NCBI GenBank assembly: GCA_031254105.1
Contig: JAIRVB010000040.1
Location: 17,970 to 81,969, forward strand
Length of the DNA stretch: 64,000 bases
Source of the DNA: Chitinispirillales bacterium
GTDB lineage: Bacteria; Fibrobacterota; Chitinivibrionia; Chitinivibrionales; Chitinispirillaceae
Direction of reading: 5' to 3'
Shown here: piece after piece, positions 28,423 to 35,670 of the stretch
Numbering within the stretch: position 1 is the stretch's first letter
How the letters are laid out: every line of letters starts with the position of its first letter
Notes under the pieces: generated by a model
The model's input: only the letters and a program-made list of their open reading frames with translations
Told to the model about the DNA's origin: nothing
The model's database searches: none
Position numbers and translations under genes: made by a program

Positions 28423-30221
28423 TTTAAAATCTCGTTTTTTGTATACCGGTACGTTTTTATGCCGCAATTTCCATCAGTATTGCTTATCATTTTAAACTGC
28501 TCAATTTGTTTATTATGAAGCATTTTCAGATATTCCGTATTATCGCGAGAACAAATAAAAGTAATAAAGCCTGATAAGTTGGCAAATGAAAATTCAAAAA
28601 AATCACAATTCTTTATACTCTCAATATTGTCAATATCTTTAACAAAAAACCTGTTTTCATTAATATTATTGATAATTTCATCTGGAGTATTCCTATTGGT
28701 TCCTGTTTTATTAGAATAAAGATGTTTTAAAATATTTTCGTGTTCAAACTGTTTAGATTGCTTTATACCGACCCACTTTATAGCATACGTCCGTTTGTCC
28801 ATTTTAAAAAGGCTGTTAAAACCGTTTGTCACAAACCATAAATTTTCACTGTCATCATAGAAAGTTTCATTGCATGTATTAATTGTTGGATTGTCATTTA
28901 AACAATTTATATTCTGAGGCATTAACGGTTTACCTGTGCATAAGTAAAGTATAAATACAGAAGAACTACTATCCCCATAATAGGCATCGCTCACCGCAAT
29001 CGCCCTGTGCAAATCCGCCGTATCGTCATAAATCCCCCATTCCCCACTCTTATACTCCGAAACAATCTTTTCATACTCACCTAAAAGCTGCGGGCACATA
29101 GTCCTGAAGTTAAGTCCAGTATTTGGATGCGGACGCCACCAGAGAACAACATCATCACGTTTACTAAACGTATCAAAAACGCTCTTTAATTTTTTGAAAT
29201 ATTGCAACCCATTGTTTATCCATGTAAACATGTGAGTATTGTACAGTATTACTTTTTTTGCGGAGCCATCTGGTTTACAAATCAGGCGTTCCCACTCTTG
29301 AGGAAATGCAAACTCCTCACGTTTTGAGCTAATCACTTTGTCAAATTTTGGCGACCCAAGCGCTATAAACTTCTCCTCCGGTTTTCCGAACAGTCCTTTC
29401 CAGCCATATTTGAGATCATTCTTTTTAAAGATATCTATATATGATTGCCTAACTGTTTCCGAATGCAAAATAACCAGGTTTGCGTATACTACTCCAGGCA
29501 GCGTTGTGCTGTACTCATGTACAGCTCCTGAAACAAAATAAGGAACATAAACAAGCTGCTCACAATACTCCCGCAGCCGCTTGGCATAAAAATCGGGCTG
29601 AATACTCGCGTTTTGCGCCGCGTCATCATAAGGATAATGAATAAAGACCACATCCGGACGGCGTTCCCCAACATTATACTCCTGCCAGTCGGTAACAGGC
29701 ACATAATCAGGATATTGCTTTCCTTCGTAATGCATTTTTCCGAGCTGTTTGTCAGGAAGCAGATCGTAATACGGAATAGGTACAACATAAGCATCGCAAG
29801 CCGGGTCATCTTTCGCCGCAAGCCAAATACTTTCAAGCGAGTCCCACATGCTTGCTTTATATGGGAAGAACGCGATTTCTATTTTGTCAGGTTTTAATTC
29901 TTCGTTAACGCTGTTTTCAATTTTAAAGATTTGCTTCTGAAGTTTTTTGATTATACCGGAACTACTCTCAGGCTTGTTTAACTCATCGTTTGCGTGATAG
30001 AGAAGATCGCAGTATTCCTGAATATACGTAACCGTTACTCTACCTTTGCCCTCATTATTTTCAATAAACTGTCCGATTTGTATAGCGGTATCCTGGCAAT
30101 CGGCTAACAGGTTTGTGAGGGCTTGCATCTCCTTTTTCTGGAGCAGCTTTTTGAGATTATCGTTGGCTTCGCTCAGGCTTCTAAGCAAATCCAATATCAT
30201 TTTTTGGTGAATTTTGCGCAT
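28419..30221 (-). CDS. CDP-glycerol glycerophosphotransferase-like protein
   Basis: 600 aa. The N-terminal 130 residues are helical and coiled-coil-like. The catalytic part contains KIEIAFFPYKASMWDSLESI, VILYNTHMFTWINN, VVLWWRPHPNTG (RxHP motif) and SDAYYGDSSSSVFI, which match the TagB/TagF family. These enzymes transfer glycerol phosphate from CDP-glycerol. With tagD next to it, the sequence supports a glycerol-phosphate decoration or backbone on a surface glycan, which is unusual in a diderm. Confidence 0.85.
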   Translation of the reverse strand: MRKIHQKMILDLLRSLSEANDNLKKLLQKKEMQALTNLLADCQDTAIQIGQFIENNEGKGRVTVTYIQEYCDLLYHANDELNKPESSSGIIKKLQKQIFKIENSVNEELKPDKIEIAFFPYKASMWDSLESIWLAAKDDPACDAYVVPIPYYDLLPDKQLGKMHYEGKQYPDYVPVTDWQEYNVGERRPDVVFIHYPYDDAAQNASIQPDFYAKRLREYCEQLVYVPYFVSGAVHEYSTTLPGVVYANLVILHSETVRQSYIDIFKKNDLKYGWKGLFGKPEEKFIALGSPKFDKVISSKREEFAFPQEWERLICKPDGSAKKVILYNTHMFTWINNGLQYFKKLKSVFDTFSKRDDVVLWWRPHPNTGLNFRTMCPQLLGEYEKIVSEYKSGEWGIYDDTADLHRAIAVSDAYYGDSSSSVFILYLCTGKPLMPQNINCLNDNPTINTCNETFYDDSENLWFVTNGFNSLFKMDKRTYAIKWVGIKQSKQFEHENILKHLYSNKTGTNRNTPDEIINNINENRFFVKDIDNIESIKNCDFFEFSFANLSGFITFICSRDNTEYLKMLHNKQIEQFKMISNTDGNCGIKTYRYTKNEILK

Positions 30222-30293
30222 AACTTCCGAAATTTCCTGATCGTGATTTTAAATTTACAGCTAATAACATCACCGAATTTGTAATAAAAACAC

Positions 30294-30314
30294 GGAACGA
30301 TCAATGATCGTTCC
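30294..30314. repeat. Palindromic REP-like repeat, copy 1
   Basis: Perfect 10-bp arms GGAACGATCA / TGATCGTTCC around a single A, followed by CTAC. The same 21-bp palindrome recurs at 30417-30437. Confidence 0.85.
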
Positions 30315-30335
30315 CTACAACGGATTGTTCCTGTT

Positions 30336-30371
30336 TTAAATTTCTGCATTCTGCATTATTATTTCTGCATT
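30336..30371. repeat. TTTCTGCATT word repeat
   Basis: Two ATTTCTGCATT words flanking CTGCATTATT, as in the copies at 15592-15622 and 54389-54420. Confidence 0.7.
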
Positions 30372-30416
30372 GGTTTAATTAATTTATCAAACCTTTCGGC
30401 ATTCCAACCGTTTTGC

Positions 30417-30437
30417 GGAACGATCAATGATCGTTCC
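30417..30437. repeat. Palindromic REP-like repeat, copy 2
   Basis: Same palindrome as at 30294-30314, again followed by CTAC. On the minus strand it lies immediately after the putative guide-RNA scaffold region of the TnpB-like gene, where a guide segment would be expected. Confidence 0.85.
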
Positions 30438-30445
30438 CTACGGGG

Positions 30446-30545
30446 GATTTCCGCTTCGTTGAACGCTGTGCGGTGTAATTCCCGTCTTACGCGTTCTCCG
30501 CGGACTTAAATTTCGGTCTGCCTGACCGTATGTCGTATCGGTTAA
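30446..30545 (-). ncRNA. Putative omega-RNA-like scaffold 3' of the TnpB-like gene
   Basis: The 100 bases after the tnpB-like stop are non-coding and contain several stems on the minus strand. CGGTC-AGGCA-GACCG forms a perfect 5-bp hairpin (about 30513-30528). CCGC-ACAG-CGTT with AACG-AAGCGG can form a two-part stem (about 30451-30474), and CGCGGAGAACGCG forms another (about 30488-30502). In IS605/IS1341-type elements the omega-RNA comes from exactly this place, with the guide starting at the element's right end. The boundary near GAAATC (30446) is my inference. No covariance test was possible. Confidence 0.45.
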
Positions 30546-30551
30546 ACGAGC

Positions 30552-30572
30552 GGAACGATCAATGTTCATTCC
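30552..30572. repeat. Palindromic REP-like repeat, degenerate copy 3 over the tnpB-like stop codon
   Basis: GGAACGATCA plus the altered arm TGTTCATTCC, followed by CTAC. The stop codon of the TnpB-like gene (30566-30568) lies inside it. Confidence 0.75.
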
Positions 30573-31738
30573 CTACAGTCAATTACATTATTTGATTCCA
30601 ATAAACGTAACCCCTCATTCAAAACATTGACTGCCGCGTTTATACCGCGCTTGTGACATAATCCGCATTCAGGACAATTCCATTCCTGATGGTGCGGTTT
30701 TAACAGCGTGTTTTTGTATCCGCAGCCGCTGCAAATCTGAACAGATGGCGACAGCTTGTTTACTTTTACAAGTGTTTTACCGTACCACTGGCATTTGTAC
30801 GAAAGCTGCCGTATGATCTCACCCAGATTCGCGTCTGAAAGATGTTTTGAAAAGACGCGGTTTCGCATCATTTCAGAAACCTGACTCTCGCGTACGCAGA
30901 TTACATCATATTGACGCACTAACTTTGTTGTCAACTTATGCAGAGCGTCAGTCCTCTGACAAGATACCTTGTCAAACGCATCCGCAAGCCTCTTTCTTGC
31001 CTTTTCGCGTCTTTTACTGTCACTTGGTTTTCGTGAAAGCTGACGCCGCAGACGGTTTATTTTAGCCTGTGACTTTTTAAGATATCTATCATTTGCAAAT
31101 TGTTCTCCGTCAGATGTTGTAACTAAATTCTTAACGCCGAGATGCAAACCTGTCACCATGTTTGTTTTATGTAAAGCGGAATGATTTACATCCGTACAAT
31201 AGACCGAAACAAAATATTTACCGTTTGGTTGCTGAATTACAGAAGCGGACAAAATCCTTCCTTCAACAGCTCTTGACACCGCGCATTTAATCCATCCAAG
31301 CTTTGGCAGTTTTACCTGATTCTTTCCGACTTCAATTGAGGAGTGATGATCGGCCTTTCTGCCGGGTCTGTTCTTGCATCTGTATGATTTCAGCTGCCAT
31401 TTTTTACTCTTAAATTTTGGAAATCCCGGTGCTTGCGCCCTCTTTACATTCTTAAAAAACTTCTTAAAAGCGTTATCTAAATCGCACAGTGCGTAACTAA
31501 GCGAAGCGCTGTCCGCTTCTGAGAGCCATTCATATCCAGCTGTTCGTTTGAGCCGCGGCAGCTCTTTTGTAGTATCATGAAGACCCGCGTACTCGCTGTT
31601 TTCTTTTGATAATTTGCGCCGCTCTATCTGCTTTGCTAAGAAATAATTGTAAACAAAACGGCAGCAGCCGAAATTCTTTTGAATTTGAGCCTCTTGCGCC
31701 TGTGTCGGGTATATCCGAAACTTATACCGTTTTTCCAC
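30566..31738 (-). CDS. Nuclease-dead TnpB-like protein (TldR candidate, RNA-guided DNA binder)
   Basis: 390 aa from a GTG at 31738. The fold markers of IS605/IS1341 TnpB are intact: KRYKFRIYPTQAQEAQIQKNFGCCRFVYNY, AFKKFFKNV, PGFPKFKSKK, the Zn ribbon CSGCG ... CPECG and the C-terminal INAAVNVLNEG. All three RuvC catalytic acids are replaced. GIDLG is GLHLG (His 199, codon CAT), the ED of motif II is RE (Arg 283, Glu 284), and the RD of motif III is RG (Gly 365). No frameshift or stop is present. No tnpA is nearby. This is the signature of TnpB-like nuclease-dead repressors. It lies 40 bases after a small XRE gene on the same strand and before a scaffold-like non-coding region. Confidence 0.85.
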   Translation of the reverse strand: MEKRYKFRIYPTQAQEAQIQKNFGCCRFVYNYFLAKQIERRKLSKENSEYAGLHDTTKELPRLKRTAGYEWLSEADSASLSYALCDLDNAFKKFFKNVKRAQAPGFPKFKSKKWQLKSYRCKNRPGRKADHHSSIEVGKNQVKLPKLGWIKCAVSRAVEGRILSASVIQQPNGKYFVSVYCTDVNHSALHKTNMVTGLHLGVKNLVTTSDGEQFANDRYLKKSQAKINRLRRQLSRKPSDSKRREKARKRLADAFDKVSCQRTDALHKLTTKLVRQYDVICVRESQVSEMMRNRVFSKHLSDANLGEIIRQLSYKCQWYGKTLVKVNKLSPSVQICSGCGYKNTLLKPHHQEWNCPECGLCHKRGINAAVNVLNEGLRLLESNNVIDCRE

Positions 31739-31778
31739 TATGCCAGCCTTTGCAAATTAAACCATAAATCCGGGTAAC

Positions 31779-31988
31779 TTATATCGGTTCATTATCAATA
31801 ATTGCTTCGGTAAACAGGTAATCAATGGGTACGTTGTATATCTCACACAGCGTTTTGACTTCACTCAAACGAAACGCTCCTGAGCGTTTTTTACTTTCAT
31901 ATTTTCCGCGGCTTATCCCAAGTTTTTTAGCTACATACCCGTTAGTGTGTCCGTTGCGAGTCTGCTCCGCTTCAAGATTTGGAAACAT
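31779..31988 (-). CDS. Small XRE-family helix-turn-helix regulator
   Basis: 69 aa. The HTH region GYVAKKLGISRGKYESKKRSG and the tail LSEVKTLCEIYNVPIDYLFTE are typical of phage-type Cro/CI repressors. It is divergent from a second XRE gene and lies directly upstream of the nuclease-dead TnpB-like gene on the same strand, so the two may be co-transcribed. The spacer between the divergent regulators contains two different inverted repeats. Confidence 0.8.
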   Translation of the reverse strand: MFPNLEAEQTRNGHTNGYVAKKLGISRGKYESKKRSGAFRLSEVKTLCEIYNVPIDYLFTEAIIDNEPI

Positions 31989-32001
31989 CTACAGCCCCTT
32001 T

Positions 32002-32052
32002 TTATTAGCAAAATGTTAATCAAATAAAATATATATAACGTTTTGCTAATAA
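32002..32052. promoter_or_regulatory. Inverted-repeat operator, 17-bp arms
   Basis: TTATTAGCAAAATGTTA (32002-32018) and TAACGTTTTGCTAATAA (32036-32052) are inverted copies with one mismatch, 17 bases apart. The left arm lies 14 bases before the start of the minus-strand XRE gene. Likely a binding site pair for one of the two XRE proteins. Confidence 0.7.
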
Positions 32053-32074
32053 AACAAGTTATCAGATAGAAAAG

Positions 32075-32089
32075 TTACCGAAATGGTAA
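32075..32089. promoter_or_regulatory. Second inverted-repeat operator
   Basis: TTACC-N5-GGTAA, a palindrome unrelated to the first operator, 57 bases before the plus-strand XRE start at 32146. It is followed by TTTTTCGGAAATAAC, which repeats part of the site (CCGAAA/TTTCGG). Confidence 0.55.
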
Positions 32090-32145
32090 TTTTTCGGAAA
32101 TAACTATTAAAAATGTATTTATATTCTGGTAAAAAGGGAGGCGAA

Positions 32146-32484
32146 GTGAATGAAAAATCATTAGGGCAGAGAATTATATATTACCGGAAAATGGCGGGAA
32201 TGAGACAAAATGAGCTTGCCGCGCAGATAGGAATAACATCTTCGTCACTTAACTATTATGAAAAAGATAAACGCGAACCAAATGTTTCAACTCTGATTAA
32301 GCTCGCCAAAGTTCTTAACATTACGGGTGACCGGCTGCTTGGTATAGACCGCCCTGAGTCTTCCGCCCATGACGCTAACGAGTTATCTTTGTTAAGAAAC
32401 TGCAGACAGTTGAATGATCTTGGGATACAAAAGCTACTGCAATACGCAACGGATTTGATTGGTAATTCCGCATACAAAAAATAA
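32146..32484 (+). CDS. XRE-family transcriptional regulator
   Basis: 112 aa from a GTG at 32146 preceded by GGGAGG; the longer upstream reading lacks a site. LGQRIIYYRKMAGMRQNELAAQIGITSSSLNYYEKDKREPNVSTLIKLAKVLNITGDRLLGID is a complete HTH_3 domain. A short helical C-terminus may dimerise. Divergent from the 69-aa regulator, in the arrangement of a phage-type switch; no other phage genes are seen. Confidence 0.88.
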   Translation: MNEKSLGQRIIYYRKMAGMRQNELAAQIGITSSSLNYYEKDKREPNVSTLIKLAKVLNITGDRLLGIDRPESSAHDANELSLLRNCRQLNDLGIQKLLQYATDLIGNSAYKK

Positions 32485-32562
32485 GGGTTCAGAACTCAGA
32501 GTTAAGAGCTCAGAAAAGTCAAATTTTCTCAAACACCACATCACTCTAATTCTACTATAGTC

Positions 32563-32651
32563 ATTCAACTTGAAAAAGAGTTTTGTTAATGCAGAAATGA
32601 GGTGATCTGATCTTTTATTTCTGCATTAGGACATCTATTTTGAAGTTGAAT
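32563..32651. repeat. 89-bp palindromic, MITE-like element, copy 1
   Basis: Outer arms ATTCAACTTGAAAA (32563-32576) and TTTTGAAGTTGAAT (32638-32651) match at 13 of 14 positions as inverted repeats. Inner arms AATGCAGAAAT and ATTTCTGCATT are perfect inverted repeats, flanking GAGGTGATCTGATC. Further copies: 35587-35670 (right end lost) and 54332-54437 (opposite orientation). The flank TATAGTC is shared by copies 1 and 2. Confidence 0.8.
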
Positions 32652-32747
32652 TATTGTAATATGCCACAAGGTACTCCTGTTTTTGTCAGAAATATGATTT
32701 CTGAGCACTAAGAATGGAACACCATTTGCACTTAAAGCAGCAGTGCA

Positions 32748-33527
32748 ATGGTAAATATTTATAAGAAAGGTATAAGCGGCCTCAAAAGCTCTCTCACAAA
32801 GCTGCAGGAGTTTTACCTGACAAGCTTTCAGAGTATGATTGGTATGGTAAGCCGCCCCTTTTACGGCAGGGATTTGCTTGAATATATGGACTATTGCGGT
32901 ACGGGAACACTTGGTATTATCGTGCTTGTCATGGTGTTTATCGGGATGGCTCTATCGCTTCAGATATCGGCAGCTTTCGCAAGTCTGGGACTTCAAATGT
33001 ATACCGGAAAAGTTGTAAGCGTATCAGTTGTCACTGAGATAGGCCCTGTAGCCTGCGCTCTTGTTTTTGCGGGACGCGCGGGTTCAGGCATGGCCTCAGA
33101 AATCGGATCTATGGTTTTGCGCCATCAGGTTGACACACTGCGGGTATTCGGAATCGATCCGATACGTAAACTTATGACTCCGCGCGTTCTGGGATCAGTT
33201 CTCATGCTGCCGGCTCTTACAATGCTTGGCAACTGCGCCGCAATTCTTGGCGGATACTACATAAGTACGCTGGGCAATAACCAGAGCGGCGCAGTCTACT
33301 GGGAATCAATAGCTGCCGTGTTTTATCCACAATACATTTTCACAGGCTTTCTAAAACCCCTTTTTTTTGGATTTGTCATCGCCTGTTTAAGCTGTTATAT
33401 GGGATTAAGCACTAAAGGCGGTTCTCTTGGGTTAAGAAGCGCAACTACAGCCGCGTTCGTTCTCTCAACCATTTTTATAATTGTATGTGACTTTCTTATA
33501 ACTAAAATAATACTGCTGCTTTTTTAG
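32748..33527 (+). CDS. mlaE: MlaE-type ABC transporter permease
   Basis: 259 aa with about five membrane segments. MVFIGMALSLQISAAFASLG, TEIGPVACALVFAGRAGSGMASEIGSM and the family motif VDTLRVFGIDPIRKLMTPRVL define the MlaE (COG0767) family. As the inner-membrane permease it moves phospholipid between inner and outer membrane leaflets together with MlaF and the MCE protein MlaD. The order mlaE-mlaF-mlaD here differs from the usual mlaF-mlaE-mlaD. No good ribosome binding site is seen before the ATG. Confidence 0.94.
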   Translation: MVNIYKKGISGLKSSLTKLQEFYLTSFQSMIGMVSRPFYGRDLLEYMDYCGTGTLGIIVLVMVFIGMALSLQISAAFASLGLQMYTGKVVSVSVVTEIGPVACALVFAGRAGSGMASEIGSMVLRHQVDTLRVFGIDPIRKLMTPRVLGSVLMLPALTMLGNCAAILGGYYISTLGNNQSGAVYWESIAAVFYPQYIFTGFLKPLFFGFVIACLSCYMGLSTKGGSLGLRSATTAAFVLSTIFIIVCDFLITKIILLLF

Positions 33528-33620
33528 AACCCGGAACTCGGATAAAACGGTATGATAGTTGTGGTGATTTATAATAGGTGTTTTGATTCTCTGAGTTCTG
33601 AGCTTTGAGTTCTGTTAATT
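33528..33620. repeat. CTGAGTT/CTGAGCT word repeat between mlaE and mlaF
   Basis: The spacer ends in iterated TCTGAGTTCTGAGCTTTGAG words and begins with GAACCCGGAACTCGG. Related words occur at 32488-32518 on the opposite reading. Such word iterations fill several gaps in this window. Confidence 0.5.
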
Positions 33621-34364
33621 ATGATAGCATTCGAAAACATAACCCTTCACCAGGGTAAAAAATTTGTTCTTAACAACGTAAGCTTTACGATAGGTCAAAG
33701 CGAGCGTGTTGCTATTTTGGGGGGAAGCGGTGAAGGTAAAACAACCATCCTAAAACTTATTATGCGGCTTATTCAGCCTGATGAGGGAAAAATAATAATT
33801 GATGGGGAAGATATTACAGATTTAGCGGAGAAAAAACTAACTGAAAAACGGATGAAACTTGGCATAGTATTTCAGGATGGAGCGCTGTTTGATTCGATGA
33901 ACGTAAGGGAGAATGTTGCTTTTTACTTAAGAGAGCATACGAATTTAAGCGAATCATTGATCAGAAAAAAAGTATCTGAACTTCTTGATGTAGTAGCGAT
34001 GAGCGGTACGGAAGAACTCATGCCGGAAGAGCTCAGCGGCGGTATGCAGCGCCGTATAGCTATTGCAAGATCTTTAACCGCAAGTGAACCGAAAATGTTT
34101 CTTTACGATGAACCTACAAGCGGTCTTGACCCCGTTAGCACCGCCAAAATCAGCCAGCTAATTTTATCGCTTGCAGTACATGGCAAAGGCTTCGTTATTG
34201 TGACTCACGAAATACCTGTTGCCCTCAAAACCGCGCAACGCTTCATCTTTCTGAATAACGGCTCTATTTGCTTTGATGGAAATAAAAATGAATTCTTGAA
34301 ATCAACGAATCAAAACCTCAATGAATTTTTAAATAATTGGAGAGAGCAGCGGCCAATGGGTTAG
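33621..34364 (+). CDS. mlaF: MlaF-type ABC transporter ATPase
   Basis: 247 aa. Walker A LGGSGEGKTT, Q-loop GIVFQDGALFDSMNV, signature LSGGMQRRIAIARSL, Walker B MFLYDEPTSGLDP and switch His VTHE are all present. Energises phospholipid transport with MlaE and MlaD. Confidence 0.96.
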   Translation: MIAFENITLHQGKKFVLNNVSFTIGQSERVAILGGSGEGKTTILKLIMRLIQPDEGKIIIDGEDITDLAEKKLTEKRMKLGIVFQDGALFDSMNVRENVAFYLREHTNLSESLIRKKVSELLDVVAMSGTEELMPEELSGGMQRRIAIARSLTASEPKMFLYDEPTSGLDPVSTAKISQLILSLAVHGKGFVIVTHEIPVALKTAQRFIFLNNGSICFDGNKNEFLKSTNQNLNEFLNNWREQRPMG

Positions 34365-34387
34365 TAGTTAAGTAAATAAGTTTTCAT

Positions 34388-34450
34388 CTTTCAGTTTCCA
34401 GCTGCCAGTTGCAGAAATTCAGAACTGTGAACTGACAACTGGTAACTAAA
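34388..34450. repeat. CAGTTTCCAG/CCAGTTG word repeat
   Basis: Iterated CAGTTTCCAG and CCAGTTGC words with an opposing GACAACTGGTAACT. The same words recur at 61070-61215 and 62229-62262. Confidence 0.55.
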
Positions 34451-34464
34451 CTTACATTATCCGC

Positions 34465-34776
34465 AAGTAAATGTACAAGCAAATCGAGGATCTAACTAAA
34501 AACGAGTAAATATACAAACAAATCGGGAATCTAACTAAAAACGAGTAAATGTACAAGCAAACCGGGAATCTAACTAAAAACGAGTAAATGTACAAGCAAA
34601 CCGGGAATCTAACTAAAAACGAGTAAATGTACAAGCAAATCGGGAATCTAACTAAAAACGAGTAAATGTACAAGCAAGTCGAGGATCTAACTAAAAACGA
34701 GTAAATGTACAAGCAAACCGGGAATCTAACTAAAAACGAGTAAATGCACAAGCAAATCGAGGATCTAACTAAAAAT
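34465..34776 (+). repeat. 39-bp minisatellite, eight copies, running into the mlaD start
   Basis: Eight tandem units of exactly 39 bp, each starting near GAGTAAATGTAC and ending in CTAACTAAAAAC, with a few substitutions. On the plus strand every unit but the second reads ATG + 11 codons + TAA (MYKQIEDLTKNE or variants such as MYKQTGNLTKNE); the second has ATA instead of ATG. The stop is followed at once by the next ATG. The last unit differs at its end so that its stop TGA overlaps the ATG of mlaD. Because 39 is a multiple of three, the minus strand is also open with a 13-aa period. Confidence 0.92.
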
Positions 34777-35563
34777 GTATGAACGCAAGATAGTGTGGCC
34801 GGCTCTTAAAGCGGGGGTTATTGTTACAAGCGGTTTGGGGGCGTTTTTTATGGCTGTTTTTTTTGCTTCAGATCTCTCTTCTATTTTCTCTCCCAGTCAG
34901 CGTGTAACCGTTCATTTTACAAACGCAAGCGGACTTCGTCCGGGGGCGCCTGTGTGGATTTACGGAGTAGAAGCAGGCAGGGTAGAAAAGGTAACTATTG
35001 CGGAGAACGGAACGCTTATAACTATGAGTGTTCCTAAGCAGTTTTCGCAGTTTATAAATAAAGACACCGAGGTTCAGATCATGACAATGGGGCTTCTGGG
35101 TAATAAATATCTGGAAATTTTTCCTGATAGTCAAAGCGGGGACGGGCTCAATCCGGATGAAATAATTATTGGAACAGAACCCGCCAGTGTTAATAAGATG
35201 ATGTCGGTTATGGGTATGGCACTCTCAAGTCTTGAACAAACGGCGCAACAGATACAGCAGCTTGCCACAAATCTTTCGACCGAAGATGGTACAATAAACC
35301 GTCTTATCAAAGATCCTCGGGTGTATGATAATTTCGCCAGAGCATCAAAAAAATTAGAACAGGTAGCGGCTAACATTGACAACGGAAATGGATTAGCAAC
35401 AGCTCTGATAAAAGATGAAGAGCTTGTTACACAGCTCAAAGAGACGATTTCAACGCTTAAAAACACCGCCGAACAGTTAAGCAGGGCAGCGGTATCAGCT
35501 GATTCTTTGCTTAATGAGGTCAAAAAAAATCCGGGCAGGTTTTTTAAATTTTCGATTTTTTGA
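34775..35563 (+). CDS. mlaD: MCE-family lipid-binding protein (MlaD-like)
   Basis: 262 aa. An N-terminal membrane anchor (about residues 9-30) precedes one MCE domain: VTVHFTNASGLRPGAPVWIYGVEAGRV ... TEVQIMTMGLLGNKYLEIFP. A helical C-terminal part follows (LEQTAQQIQQLATNLS, TLKNTAEQLSRAA), which may form the ring's coiled tail. It binds phospholipid in the periplasm and works with MlaE and MlaF upstream. Its start codon and GAGGA ribosome binding site lie inside the last unit of the 39-bp minisatellite, so repeat-number changes could affect its translation. Confidence 0.92.
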   Translation: MYERKIVWPALKAGVIVTSGLGAFFMAVFFASDLSSIFSPSQRVTVHFTNASGLRPGAPVWIYGVEAGRVEKVTIAENGTLITMSVPKQFSQFINKDTEVQIMTMGLLGNKYLEIFPDSQSGDGLNPDEIIIGTEPASVNKMMSVMGMALSSLEQTAQQIQQLATNLSTEDGTINRLIKDPRVYDNFARASKKLEQVAANIDNGNGLATALIKDEELVTQLKETISTLKNTAEQLSRAAVSADSLLNEVKKNPGRFFKFSIF

Positions 35564-35586
35564 GGAGAGTTTTTAATAATATAGTC

Positions 35587-35670
35587 ATTCAACTTGAAAA
35601 AAGTTTTATTAATGCAGAAATAGATGGCAGAATGCAGAAATGAGGTGATCTGATCTTTTATTTCTGCATT
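35587..35670. repeat. MITE-like palindromic element, copy 2 (right end lost)
   Basis: Begins ATTCAACTTGAAAA, carries an extra AATGCAGAAAT word compared with copy 1, shares GAGGTGATCTGATC with it, and ends at ATTTCTGCATT without the outer right arm. Confidence 0.75.

Noticed and set aside
30566..31738. Active IS605/IS1341 TnpB nuclease
   Set aside because: All three RuvC acidic residues are changed at the codon level, so cleavage activity is not expected.
32113..32484. XRE regulator starting at 32113
   Set aside because: The GTG at 32146 has a GGGAGG site at proper spacing and starts at the HTH domain; the upstream part adds no domain.
34452..34751. Minus-strand 99-aa protein with repeated IYSFLVR units
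   Set aside because: It is only the opposite strand of the 39-bp minisatellite, open because 39 is a multiple of three. No ribosome binding site or family support.
34465..34776. CRISPR array
   Set aside because: Units are head-to-tail 39-bp repeats without unique spacers, and no cas gene is present; it is a minisatellite.
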